Notes under the pieces: model-generated
Seen by the model: only the letters and a program-made list of their open reading frames with translations
Told to the model about the DNA's origin: nothing
The model's database searches: none
From: F23-D06 sp947165685
GTDB lineage: Bacteria > Bacteroidota > Bacteroidia > Bacteroidales > WCHB1-69
Assembly: GCA_947165685.1 (NCBI GenBank)
Contig: CAMVBK010000011.1
Span: 1-64,000 of the forward strand
DNA: 64,000 nt
Direction of reading: 5' to 3'
Shown here: positions 31,422 through 39,513 of the stretch, one piece after another
How the letters are laid out: every line of letters starts with the position of its first letter
How positions within the stretch are numbered: the stretch's first letter is position 1
Program-made: the position numbers and the translations under genes

Positions 31422-33731
31422 CTACCCTTGCATCGATTTTTCGAGCTCGCGGGCGTGCGCAAGGAACTCATCGACGTTCATCTCCTTGAGGAACACCAGC
31501 CCGTGGGTGGCGCGCAGCACCGGATTGGGATTCTGGAAGAAGAACGGCTTGCCGAGCAGAAGCTGCACATTCTTGAGCTGATCCACCCAGATGCTCTGCG
31601 CCAGCGTGCTGAACTTGCCGTCGAGCTTGTAGCTCGGGAACGACGCATCAACTTGGCTGAGGTAGCAGTTGGCGAAGGCCGCGTTGAAGGCGCTGATGTC
31701 GTTGAGCGACACCGGCACAATATGCGAGACCTCCGACGGATGGTACTTGTACCACACGTTGCGATACCCCCAAATCTTGAGGTTTGACGTGTCGTGTTCG
31801 TCACGCCAGAGACGCACGGCGTCGGCGATGGCCTGCAACACCTTGTAGTGCGTGTCGGGACCGCTGCCCTCGGGATCGAAGGCCAAGGTGATGATGTCCG
31901 GCCGAATGGTACGCAGTTCCTCCAAGATGGGCATCACGTCGCGGGTGCGGTTGGGGTTCTCCGTGAAGATGTCGCCCTTGTAGAAGCCGAGGCGCAGATG
32001 GTGCACACGGTCCTGCATCATGCCGAAATGCGCCCACACCAGCTCCTCCTCGAACTCGCGCACCATGCCTTTCAGCTTCTGGATGTCCGTAGGCATCTTC
32101 TGGCCGTCGTAGCAGCTCTTCGTGAAGGCGATGATATCCACAATCCGGGCATCCAACTCTTCCACCGACTTCACATCCCAGATTTCCACCACATCGCGCA
32201 CCAAGCGGTGGGCAAACCCGCGCAGGAACTCGGTCTTTTGCTGCGAGGCGATCTTGATCAAGGAGTGATAGACGTCCTTCTCCCGCTTCAGCTTATAGCC
32301 CTCCGTGAAGAAATTCGGGTAAAAGACCATCTGTATGTTGCCTTCCCTCAACAGATTGAGCGTGTTTGTGAGATGCTTGACGAGGAAAGTGTTCGTGACG
32401 GCGTTGAAGCCAGAGGTCATGATGGAGAAATGCAGTTCGTTGGAAGCGTCGCTGGCGATGTGGTTCAAGTAGGGAAGCATCCCGAGCAGGATGTCATCGT
32501 GGTGCGGCGCGGTGTTGTAAATCACCTTGTTGCGCACCGGTTCCATGCCGCGTTCAATCTTCGAGGTGATGGAGTCGATGCTTTTCTGAATGGACGGGAG
32601 GCCCAGACCGGGGATCATGCGGCAGAACGTGTCGCTTTGAAGGTCCTCAAGGGTGAGTTTATCGCTGAACTTATCGATGTTCTTGCACAGGTTCATGATG
32701 GCGCGGTCGCTCTTCTCTTGGTTCCAACTTCCGCTCGTATAATATTGGTTCACAGAATCTTTCAGCATTGAGGCAGCACCCGCGGTGAGGTAAAAGCGGG
32801 CATTGGGCATCTTGGCCAGCACGGAAGCGGGGTACTGGTTGCAGGGCTTCTCCTCCAAAGCGAGGCGCACCATCTCGGCCTTGGCCTCGCCCGCCGCGAA
32901 GATGATGGCGACGGCGTCGGGGTTGGAGGTGATGGTGTGCAGCCCGATGGTGATCACGGGACGGAAACGCGACACCTCGATGCCACCCAGGTCACCTGCG
33001 GCGGCGGCGGCCGTCTCGAAGTTGGTGGCGGTCAGCCGTGTGGTGGAGTGGAAGTCGCTGCCCCGCACATTGAAGGCGATGTGCCCGTCGGGACCGATGC
33101 CGCCGAGGAAAAAGCCGATGCCGCCCATGTCCATAACTTTCTGCTCGTAAGCGCTGCACCAGTCATCGATCATGAAGATGGAACGCTGTTGCAGCCGTTC
33201 CTGCGCGGTCTTGGCCTCACGGTAGCGCAGCGAAAGATCCACGCGCTGGTCTGGGAACACCTCATCGAAATGCAGGCCCTCCGCCAACGGAATCTCGTCG
33301 CAGTTGATGAAAATGCCCTTGGAGGCGTCGAGCCCGAAGCCTTCCACATAAAACTTCTGCACATAATTATAGAAACTGTTGTGCTGCGCCGGACTGATGG
33401 GGTAGAACTCGTCGATCTGCACGAAATGCAGCCCCGACAGCACCGGCTTGCGGGTAAGATGCAAACCATGGTCCTTCCGGAAGGACGCTCCCTCGGGCGT
33501 GTCCCACTCCGCAAGAATCTTCTTCACCCACGTGATGAAATACTCCGGCGTCTTCCCCGTCGGCAAACTGATGACACCATCCGGGTTCCCATCCACCCAT
33601 TCCAAGAACCGCAACGCGGTCAACAAGCCCAAAGTCGGGAAATTTTCCACCGTCACATACGGAATGTTCGTCGGGAACTTTTGCACGGCATTCTGCAAAT
33701 AAAAACGCTCAACAGATGTATAATTATCCAT
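31422..33731 (-). CDS. nagB: Glucosamine-6-phosphate deaminase fused to a PIG-L/LmbE-like deacetylase domain
   Basis: 769 residues, about three times a normal NagB. The N-terminal ~370 residues are the deaminase/isomerase (GVISLPTGKTPEYF, HFVQIDEFYP, GGIGPDGHIAFNVRGSDF, TIGLHTITSNPDAVAI). It converts glucosamine-6-phosphate to fructose-6-phosphate and ammonia. From about residue 395 a PIG-L-like domain begins, with the zinc motif NTAPHHDDILLG and a C-terminal block VHHLRLGFYKGD. The combination suggests coupled deacetylation of an acetylated amino sugar and deamination (inference). This fusion is known in Bacteroidetes. Single gene with a TACTTTTG promoter. Confidence 0.9.
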   Translation of the reverse strand: MDNYTSVERFYLQNAVQKFPTNIPYVTVENFPTLGLLTALRFLEWVDGNPDGVISLPTGKTPEYFITWVKKILAEWDTPEGASFRKDHGLHLTRKPVLSGLHFVQIDEFYPISPAQHNSFYNYVQKFYVEGFGLDASKGIFINCDEIPLAEGLHFDEVFPDQRVDLSLRYREAKTAQERLQQRSIFMIDDWCSAYEQKVMDMGGIGFFLGGIGPDGHIAFNVRGSDFHSTTRLTATNFETAAAAAGDLGGIEVSRFRPVITIGLHTITSNPDAVAIIFAAGEAKAEMVRLALEEKPCNQYPASVLAKMPNARFYLTAGAASMLKDSVNQYYTSGSWNQEKSDRAIMNLCKNIDKFSDKLTLEDLQSDTFCRMIPGLGLPSIQKSIDSITSKIERGMEPVRNKVIYNTAPHHDDILLGMLPYLNHIASDASNELHFSIMTSGFNAVTNTFLVKHLTNTLNLLREGNIQMVFYPNFFTEGYKLKREKDVYHSLIKIASQQKTEFLRGFAHRLVRDVVEIWDVKSVEELDARIVDIIAFTKSCYDGQKMPTDIQKLKGMVREFEEELVWAHFGMMQDRVHHLRLGFYKGDIFTENPNRTRDVMPILEELRTIRPDIITLAFDPEGSGPDTHYKVLQAIADAVRLWRDEHDTSNLKIWGYRNVWYKYHPSEVSHIVPVSLNDISAFNAAFANCYLSQVDASFPSYKLDGKFSTLAQSIWVDQLKNVQLLLGKPFFFQNPNPVLRATHGLVFLKEMNVDEFLAHARELEKSMQG

Positions 33732-33766
33732 AATTTTAAAGAATTACTGATTCTGACAAACGGCGG

Positions 33767-33774
33767 CAAAAGTA
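33767..33774 (-). promoter_or_regulatory. -7 element (TACTTTTG) of the nagB fusion
   Basis: TAnnTTTG on the minus strand 36 bases upstream of the ATG. Confidence 0.65.
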
Positions 33775-33843
33775 TAAAAAAAGCATTTCTGAATCACGGG
33801 AAAAAAATTTTTTTTTGAAAATTGACTTTTTAAAAAAAAATAT

Positions 33844-33851
33844 TATCTTTG
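33844..33851 (+). promoter_or_regulatory. -7 element (TATCTTTG) of the response regulator
   Basis: TAnnTTTG match 156 bases upstream of ATG 34007. The long open frame beginning at 33815 starts upstream of it and is therefore not the coding start. Confidence 0.65.
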
Positions 33852-33866
33852 CGGAAATTTTTGAGT

Positions 33867-33947
33867 ATGCACCTTTTGGGTCTTGGTATCGGCTTTTTTC
33901 TCGTGCAGGCGAAGGTTTCACAGGGGCAGAAGCGAGAACGGAAATAA
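33867..33947 (+). other. Possible 26-codon leader ORF in the response-regulator 5' UTR
   Basis: An ATG 16 bases after the TATCTTTG element opens a 26-codon frame starting MHLLGLGIGFFLVQAKVSQG and ending in TAA, about 60 bases before the response-regulator start. The hydrophobic start resembles a leader peptide, but no terminator/antiterminator pair is obvious. It could be chance. Confidence 0.25.
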
Positions 33948-34006
33948 AAGGAATACCCAAAGAAAGTTTAGTATTTATCGAAAAACGTCAGGAAAATTTA
34001 ACCAGT

Positions 34007-34783
34007 ATGAAATTGAAAAAAGAGAAGGTCATGTTAGTGGACAGCAGTGACAATCTGCGCCATGTGATCAAAGATTACCTGGAACTGTCCGGTTACGAAG
34101 TGACAGACTTCAAGGACGGCCGGGAAGCCGATGAGCTGTTCAACAAAGGTCAGTACGACATTTGCATCATCGATGTGGCGCTGAAGCACTACGACGGCTT
34201 CCGACTGCTGCAGAACATGCGCAAGATTGACAAAAACGTCCCCATCATCATCCTTTCGTCGTTCTCCGACAAGGAGTACCGCATCAAAGGGTTCAACTTG
34301 GGCTGTGACGACTACGTGACCAAACCGTTCAGCATCGAGGAACTGGGACTGCGCATGCAGGCCATCCTGCGCCGCTGCAAAGCCGTTTCGCCTCGCCAGT
34401 ACGTCTCCGAGGACGAAACCATCAAGTTCGGCAACTTCCTGCTCAACTACACCGAGATGCAGCTGATCCACCCCAAGGTCACCCGCACGCTCACCCGCAA
34501 GGAGTGCGAGCTGCTCAAGCTCCTGCTCGACCACAAGAACAAGCTCGTCCCGCGCGAAATCATCCTCCGCGAGGTCTGGGGCGAGGACGACAACACCACC
34601 TCCCGCAGCATGGACGTGTTCATGACCAAGCTGCGCGGCTACCTCATCATCGACTGCGAGGACAAGGTGTTGCCCAAGGAACCCGGCCAACGCAAGACCA
34701 AGTACGAGGACGGCTACCAGCCCACCGTGGAGATCTGCAACATCCACGGCACCGGCTTCATGCTCAGAGTGCTGGATAATTAA
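34007..34783 (+). CDS. OmpR-type response regulator, orphan
   Basis: 258 residues. The receiver domain has the phospho-acceptor aspartate in ICIIDVALKHYDGF (~56), the ILSSFSDKEY switch and the lysine in DDYVTKPFS (~106). The C-terminal winged helix (RTLTRKECELLKLLLDHKNK, VFMTKLRGYL) is OmpR/PhoB type but carries an insertion (DCEDKVLPKEPGQRKTKYED) before the final GTGFMLRV strand. No histidine kinase lies nearby. The leader is about 150 bases. Confidence 0.9.
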   Translation: MKLKKEKVMLVDSSDNLRHVIKDYLELSGYEVTDFKDGREADELFNKGQYDICIIDVALKHYDGFRLLQNMRKIDKNVPIIILSSFSDKEYRIKGFNLGCDDYVTKPFSIEELGLRMQAILRRCKAVSPRQYVSEDETIKFGNFLLNYTEMQLIHPKVTRTLTRKECELLKLLLDHKNKLVPREIILREVWGEDDNTTSRSMDVFMTKLRGYLIIDCEDKVLPKEPGQRKTKYEDGYQPTVEICNIHGTGFMLRVLDN

Positions 34784-34822
34784 GAATTCAGAACTGAGAA
34801 CTGAGAGTTAAGAACTGAGAGT
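34781..34822 (+). repeat. Stop-anchored repeat (GAACTGA-type units) after the response regulator
   Basis: Begins with the TAA stop and continues TAAGAATTCAGAACTGAGAA with further AACTGAGA units, several containing TGA or TAA. Confidence 0.75.
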
Positions 34823-34892
34823 TTTGCTCTCCATCGTTGAGGTTCACAATTCACATTTTAATTTTAGAGACATTATCAGGAAAGTGATTACT

Positions 34893-35756
34893 ATGTCAAA
34901 TATAGACAGATTATATGCGAGCGTGGCCCGAAACGGCCACGTTTGTGTTGGATTGGACACTGACGTGTCCTACCTGCCGGAGGCGTTCGCCCAGCAGCAC
35001 CCCGGCGTCGAGGAGGGGCTTTTCGCCTTCAACAAGGCCATCATCGACAGCACCCTTGACGTGAGCGCCTGCTACAAGGTGCAGATCGCCTACTACGAGG
35101 CCTACGGCATGGCCGGCCTGCGCGCCTACGCACGCACCCTCGCCTACCTGCGCGAGAAGAAGGCCGTCGCCATCGCCGACATCAAGCGCGGCGACATCGC
35201 CAAGACCGCCGAAATGTACGCCAAGGCGCACTTCACCGGCGAGTTCGAGGCCGACTTCATCACCCTTAGCCCCTACATGGGCCTCGACAGTCTCTCCCCC
35301 TACCTGCCTTACCTTAAGGACAACGGAAAGGGCGTGTTCGTGCTCATCCGCACCTCCAACGAGGGCGCGAAGGACATCGAATACCTGCCCACCGAAGGCG
35401 GCCGGCGCGTCTATCACGTGGTCGGCGAGAAACTGCAGGCCCTCGGCAAGGACTACCTCGGCGAGTGCGGCTACTCGGCCGTCGGCGGCGTGATGGGCTG
35501 CACCCACCCCGACGAGGCGGCGGAGATCCGTTCCATGCTCGACACCACTTTCTTCCTCATCCCCGGCTACGGTGCCCAGGGCGGCAAGGCCGAAGACATC
35601 GCCAAGTACCTCCGCGACGGCAACGGCGGCGTGGTCAACTCCTCCCGCGGCATCCTCCTCGCCTACCGCAAGCAGGACAACGGGGCGGCCCACTTCGCCG
35701 ACTGCGCCCGCGCCGAAGCCATCCGTATGCGCGACGACATCCGCCAGTATCTTTAG
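34893..35756 (+). CDS. pyrF: Orotidine 5'-phosphate decarboxylase, type 2
   Basis: 287 residues, the size of the long (PyrF2) class. The catalytic segment is IADIKRGDIAKTAEMYAK. The start FHVCVGLDTD-like block is present as HVCVGLDTDVSYLP. The phosphate-binding end is FLIPGYGAQGG and VVNSSRGILLAY. It decarboxylates OMP to UMP in pyrimidine synthesis. ATG 34893 (MSNIDRLY) is chosen because the family aligns from there; the longer frame adds 23 residues without homology. Confidence 0.93.
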   Translation: MSNIDRLYASVARNGHVCVGLDTDVSYLPEAFAQQHPGVEEGLFAFNKAIIDSTLDVSACYKVQIAYYEAYGMAGLRAYARTLAYLREKKAVAIADIKRGDIAKTAEMYAKAHFTGEFEADFITLSPYMGLDSLSPYLPYLKDNGKGVFVLIRTSNEGAKDIEYLPTEGGRRVYHVVGEKLQALGKDYLGECGYSAVGGVMGCTHPDEAAEIRSMLDTTFFLIPGYGAQGGKAEDIAKYLRDGNGGVVNSSRGILLAYRKQDNGAAHFADCARAEAIRMRDDIRQYL

Positions 35757-35810
35757 ACGTGTGGCATAAGATAATGGGTGAATTGAATTAGTAGATTTTT
35801 TAAGATATTC

Positions 35811-35890
35811 ATTGAGCAGCCCAGAAGGGGCAAAACGCACGAAGCGCCAATAACCCCACATAAGGCGCAAGCCGCAATGTGGGGTCTATG
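35811..35890 (+). repeat. REP-like family 1, copy A
   Basis: The sequence begins TGAGCAGCCCAGAAGGGGCA, continues with a GCGC-type box, then a CCCCACA...TGTGGGG stem. It lies between pyrF and rseP. Confidence 0.75.
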
Positions 35891-35906
35891 ACAAAAACTA
35901 TAAATT

Positions 35907-37295
35907 ATGGGAATTTCCATGCAAATACTCGGCCTCCTGGCCAGCCTGACGTTCCTCGTGGTCACCCACGAGCTCGGGCACTTCACCTTCGCGAAAATCT
36001 TCAAGACCCGCGTGGACCAGTTCTACGTCTTCTTCAACCCGGGCATCTCCCTGATCCGGATGAAGCGTTACGACGGCAAGTTCCATTTCAGCTTCTTCTC
36101 CGGGAAAGCGCCGGAGGAGTGGGCCAAACACCCCGAATCCACCGAATGGGGACTCGGATGGCTGCCTCTCGGCGGCTATTGCTCCATCAACGGCATGGTG
36201 GATGAGACCACCAAGGCCAGCGACCTCGCCAGTGAGGTGCAACCGTGGGAGTTCCGCGCGAAACCCGCCTGGCAACGGTTCTTCATCATCATCGGCGGCG
36301 TACTCGTGAATTTCCTCACGGCCATCATTATATATATATTGATGTGCTTCACCTGGGGCAATGACTACATCCCGCTCAGCAGCGCCAAGTACGGCCTCGA
36401 ATTTTCCCAGGAGATGCAGGACGCGGGCTTCCGCAACGGCGACAAGGTGCTCTTGGTTGACACCACCAAGCCCGAGACTCTCGGCGACTTCGCCAACACC
36501 GTGCTGCTTGACAACGTGAAGACCGTCACCGTGGAACGCGACGGCCAGGAAGTGGTCATCGACATCCCAAAAGACCTGCCCCGCAAGGTGGTGGGCGCCG
36601 GATCCTCCAGTCTCTTCTGCAACTACCGCATCCCGTTCGTCGTTGACAGCGTGTTGGCCGGCACCCCGGCAGCGCAGGCCGGCCTCCAAAAGGGCGACTC
36701 CCTCGTCGGCATCAACGACTCCGCCATGTTCTGCTTCTTCGACTTCAAGAAAGTATTCAACGAACATAAAGACAGCACGTTGCAAATCGACTATATGCGC
36801 GGCGACAGCCTCTGCCACGCAGCCGTCACCCTCGACTCGCTCGGCAACATCGGTGTCGCCTATAGGCAACCCGCCGACTTCTTCGAGGTGGTGCACGTCG
36901 ATTACAGCTTCTGGCAATCCATCCCAACGGGCGTGAAACAGGGCTTCAACACCCTCGGCAACTACGTGAAGCAGTTCAAGATCGTCTTCACCAAGGAGGG
37001 CGCCACACAGTTAGGCAGCTTCCTGACCATCGGCAGCATCTTCCCGAAAGTGTGGGACTGGTACCGCTTCTGGAGCATGACCGCCCTGTTAGGCATCATC
37101 CTCGCCTTCATGAACATCATCCCGATCCCAGGCCTCGACGGCGGCTACATCCTCTTCATCCTCGTGGAGATGGTCACCGGCAAGAAGCCCAGCGACAAGT
37201 TCCTCGGCATCGCCAACACCATCGGCTTCGTCCTGCTCATCATACTCATGGTCTATGCGTTGGGGCTGGACTTCCGACGGTTCATCTTTAAGTAA
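35907..37295 (+). CDS. rseP: Site-2 intramembrane metalloprotease RseP
   Basis: 462 residues. The zinc-binding HELGH is at residues 21-25 in the first membrane segment. PDZ-like sequences lie in the middle (GTPAAQAGLQKGDSLVGIND). The third zinc ligand is in IPIPGLDGGYILF (~407), followed by membrane segments to the C-terminus. It cuts membrane-anchored anti-sigma factors in envelope stress signalling and clears signal peptides. The long N-terminal insert after GISLIRMKRYDGKF is usual for Bacteroidetes. A REP-like repeat separates it from pyrF. Confidence 0.95.
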   Translation: MGISMQILGLLASLTFLVVTHELGHFTFAKIFKTRVDQFYVFFNPGISLIRMKRYDGKFHFSFFSGKAPEEWAKHPESTEWGLGWLPLGGYCSINGMVDETTKASDLASEVQPWEFRAKPAWQRFFIIIGGVLVNFLTAIIIYILMCFTWGNDYIPLSSAKYGLEFSQEMQDAGFRNGDKVLLVDTTKPETLGDFANTVLLDNVKTVTVERDGQEVVIDIPKDLPRKVVGAGSSSLFCNYRIPFVVDSVLAGTPAAQAGLQKGDSLVGINDSAMFCFFDFKKVFNEHKDSTLQIDYMRGDSLCHAAVTLDSLGNIGVAYRQPADFFEVVHVDYSFWQSIPTGVKQGFNTLGNYVKQFKIVFTKEGATQLGSFLTIGSIFPKVWDWYRFWSMTALLGIILAFMNIIPIPGLDGGYILFILVEMVTGKKPSDKFLGIANTIGFVLLIILMVYALGLDFRRFIFK

Positions 37296-37345
37296 TGTAG
37301 AATGATGAATGTTGGTATGACAGTCAACTATATTATGATGTAGTT

Positions 37346-37421
37346 CCTTAAGCAGTCCCGGAGGGACAAGACGCGCGAAGCGCTAATAACCCCACACAAG
37401 GCGAAGCCGCAGTGTGAGGCT
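37346..37421 (+). repeat. REP-like family 1, copy B
   Basis: Begins TTAAGCAGTCCCGGAGGGAC, then the GCGCGAAGCGC box and a CCCCACAC...GTGTGAGG stem. It lies between rseP and nadA. Confidence 0.8.
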
Positions 37422-37469
37422 GCACAGAGTCCCGACATCATGGCGAAACCGCAGCGTGGAACTATCCAT

Positions 37470-37530
37470 AAGGGCTGTAAGCCCGACCTATGTCAACCCA
37501 GGGTGAGCGACAGCGAGCCCTATGACATCC
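37470..37530 (+). repeat. REP-like family 2, copy 1
   Basis: The segment has GGGCT-GTA-AGCCC, then CCTATGTCAACCCAGGGTGA and a matching AGCCCTATGACA. It is shared with 45937-45996. It ends 22 bases before the nadA ATG, and an in-frame ATG inside it would give a spurious 10-residue extension. Confidence 0.8.
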
Positions 37531-37551
37531 AGAACGAATAACGTAAGCAAT

Positions 37552-38472
37552 ATGAATAACGACGAACTCAAAACCGAAATCGCAAAGCTGAAACAGCAGA
37601 AAAACGCCATCATCCTGGCGCACTACTATACCCTGCCCGAAGTGCAGGAGGTGGCCGACTTCGTGGGCGACAGCCTCGGGCTGGCCCGCAAGGCCGCCGA
37701 AACCCAGGCCGACATCATCCTCTTCGCTGGCGTGCACTTCATGGCGGAGACGGCCAAGATCCTGAACCCGACCCGCAAGGTGCTCGTGCCCGACATGAGC
37801 GCGGGATGCTCCTTGGCCAACAGCTGCAAGGCCGAAAAACTCGCCGAATTCAAGGCGAAGCACCCCGACCACAAGGTGCTGGCATACGTCAACTGCAGCG
37901 CGGCCGTGAAAGCACAGTGCGACCTGATCGTCACCTCCGGCAACGCCCTCAAGCTCGTCAACCAGCTGCCCAAGGACGAGAAGATCATCTTCGTGCCCGA
38001 CGGCAACCTCGGCGACTACATCAACCGGATGACCGGCCGCGAGATGCTGCTGTGGGACGGTGCCTGCTGCGTGCACGACCACTACGAGGTGGAGGATCTG
38101 GAGAAGGCCAAGGCCGAGCACCCCGACGCGGTGGTGGTGGCGCACCCCGAGTGCCGCCGCGAACTGTTAGAGAAGGTCGATTTCATCGGCTCCACCGCCG
38201 CCATGCTCAACTTCATCGGCGAGAGCGACGCCAAGGAGTTCATCGTCGTCACCGAGAGCGGCATCATCTACGAGATGCAGAAGCGCAACCCCGACAAGAA
38301 GCTCTACACGCTCTACGACGGCGCGGTCAAGCACGACTGCGTGAATATGAAGAAGAACAACCTGCTGAACATCTACGCCGCCCTCCTCGAAGAGCAGCCC
38401 GAGCTCATCATGGACGAGGAGCTGCGGAAGAAGGCGCTGGTGCCGATACAGAGGATGCTGGAAATGAGTTAG
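37552..38472 (+). CDS. nadA: Quinolinate synthase
   Basis: 306 residues from ATG 37552. NadA condenses iminoaspartate with dihydroxyacetone phosphate to quinolinate for NAD synthesis. The three cluster cysteines are in SAGCSLANSC, DGACCVHDHY and VKHDCVNM. Other family blocks are ILAHYYTLPEVQEVADFVGD, VPDGNLGDY and HPECRREL. nadB and nadC are not in the window. An upstream ATG (37522) lies inside a dispersed repeat and is rejected. Confidence 0.95.
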   Translation: MNNDELKTEIAKLKQQKNAIILAHYYTLPEVQEVADFVGDSLGLARKAAETQADIILFAGVHFMAETAKILNPTRKVLVPDMSAGCSLANSCKAEKLAEFKAKHPDHKVLAYVNCSAAVKAQCDLIVTSGNALKLVNQLPKDEKIIFVPDGNLGDYINRMTGREMLLWDGACCVHDHYEVEDLEKAKAEHPDAVVVAHPECRRELLEKVDFIGSTAAMLNFIGESDAKEFIVVTESGIIYEMQKRNPDKKLYTLYDGAVKHDCVNMKKNNLLNIYAALLEEQPELIMDEELRKKALVPIQRMLEMS

Positions 38473-38491
38473 CAGTTAGTGATTAGCAGTT
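38470..38491 (+). repeat. Stop-anchored repeat TAGCAGT after nadA
   Basis: The nadA TAG starts three 7-bp units: TAGCAGT, TAGTGAT, TAGCAGT. Confidence 0.7.
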
Positions 38492-38520
38492 ACAGCGGCT
38501 AACGAAAATATTGCGTTCGA

Positions 38521-38570
38521 AGGACCATTCCCTTTCCTTGGGGAAGGGGTGGCCGTAGGCCGGGGTAGTA
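38521..38570 (+). repeat. Hairpin-rich GC repeat, third family (single copy here)
   Basis: CCCTTTCCTTGGGGAAGGGG is followed by GGCCGTAGGCC, giving two adjacent hairpins. It resembles dispersed repeats I recall from Bacteroidales genomes. Only one copy is in this window. Confidence 0.5.
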
Positions 38571-38583
38571 ATAAAAAAATCTT

Positions 38584-38740
38584 CCTTAAGCAGCCTCGAA
38601 GAGGCAAGACGCGCGAAGCGCAATTAACCCCACACAAGCGCAGCGCAGTGTGGGGCGAAACCGCAATGTAAGGCGCAGCGCAGTGTGGGGCGAAGCGCAG
38701 TGTGGGGCTACAGCCGCAGTGTAGTGCGCAGCGGCAATCC
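38584..38740 (+). repeat. REP-like family 1, copy C, internally expanded
   Basis: It begins TTAAGCAGCCTCGAAGAGGC, then the GCGCGAAGCGC box. The GTGTGGGG half-stem is repeated four times with slightly varied spacers (GCGCAGCGCAGTGTGGGGC), making it twice as long as the other copies. Confidence 0.8.
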
Positions 38741-38768
38741 GCGAAAGAAGCTTGTCAGAGACTCGCAG

Positions 38769-39257
38769 CTAATACCTCCACGTCACCGGAATCTGGTAGT
38801 AGCAACGGACGGGCACCCCGTTCACCGTGGCCGGCTCCCATTTAGGCATGGACTGCACGATTCGAATAGCTTCTTTGTCATGATACGGCGGGTAGAGGGA
38901 AACCTTGACTCTCGGTTGCGTGACACTTCCGTCTTTCTCCACGACAAACTCCACCAGCACAGTTCCGGAAACTTCCACATAATTGGGGTAGCGTATCTCC
39001 CGCCGCAGATAGGCATTCAAGGAATCCGCGCCGCCTGGGAATTTCGGGAGAATCTGCGCAAAACGAAAGACAGTGTCACCGTCAATGACTTCGGCGGCAA
39101 CAATATCAGGGTCAAATTGCAAATCGGTATCAATATAGTGGTGCTGTGCCACGGTAATCGTGTCTTTCCCTTTTTGGGCAAGTAAAGGAAAAGCCATCGC
39201 GCAAAAAGCGGCGGTCAAGGCCAGTGGCAGCACCCTATTTCGATTGTGGGAGATCAT
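38769..39257 (-). CDS. Secreted protein with TonB C-terminal-like domain
   Basis: 162 residues from ATG 39257. The signal peptide is LPLALTAAFCAMAFPLLAQ. The C-terminal ~95 residues match the TonB C-terminal fold (FPGGADSLNAYLRREIRYPN, GTVLVEFVVEKDGSV, MPKWEPATVNGVPVRCYYQI). There is no proline-rich spacer, so it is a free periplasmic TonB-like domain, not a classical TonB. Related proteins are at 60251 and 61584. An upstream in-frame ATG (39272) overlaps the TATCTTTG promoter box. Confidence 0.85.
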   Translation of the reverse strand: MISHNRNRVLPLALTAAFCAMAFPLLAQKGKDTITVAQHHYIDTDLQFDPDIVAAEVIDGDTVFRFAQILPKFPGGADSLNAYLRREIRYPNYVEVSGTVLVEFVVEKDGSVTQPRVKVSLYPPYHDKEAIRIVQSMPKWEPATVNGVPVRCYYQIPVTWRY

Positions 39258-39261
39258 GGCG

Positions 39262-39269
39262 CAAAGATA
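39262..39269 (-). promoter_or_regulatory. -7 element (TATCTTTG) of the TonB-like gene, near-leaderless
   Basis: The box ends five bases before ATG 39257, so the transcript would start at or next to the start codon. Confidence 0.6.
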
Positions 39270-39285
39270 CATTTTTTCCGTAACA

Positions 39286-39334
39286 CTTGGAAGCGTTGTT
39301 TCCTATGTGCGACGCTTGGAAGCGTTACTTCCTA
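39286..39334. promoter_or_regulatory. Possible operator: direct repeat with palindrome between divergent promoters
   Basis: CTTGGAAGCGTTGTTTCCTA (39286-39305) recurs as CTTGGAAGCGTTACTTCCTA (39315-39334), 29 bases apart. The second includes the 6-bp inverted repeat ACGCTT-GG-AAGCGT. The pair lies between the -7 boxes of the divergent TonB-like and spoT genes. Confidence 0.45.
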
Positions 39335-39347
39335 AGCAAAAAAATCG

Positions 39348-39355
39348 TATCTTCG
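39348..39355 (+). promoter_or_regulatory. Probable -7 element (TATCTTCG) of the spoT/relA gene
   Basis: Seven of eight positions agree with the usual TATCTTTG. It is 159 bases upstream of ATG 39514; the leader shows no convincing gene. Confidence 0.45.
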
Positions 39356-39513
39356 CAGCCTGAAAAAAGACCTCAACAAACATGGCTGGCATAGCGGTGA
39401 AACGGAACTGGCACAGACAATTAGAAAGAAGCATACAAAGCGACCGACAGGATTGAGGTGTTTCGGCACAATTATTGCAGTATAAAAACCAACCTATAAG
39501 ATAAAGAGAAGAA

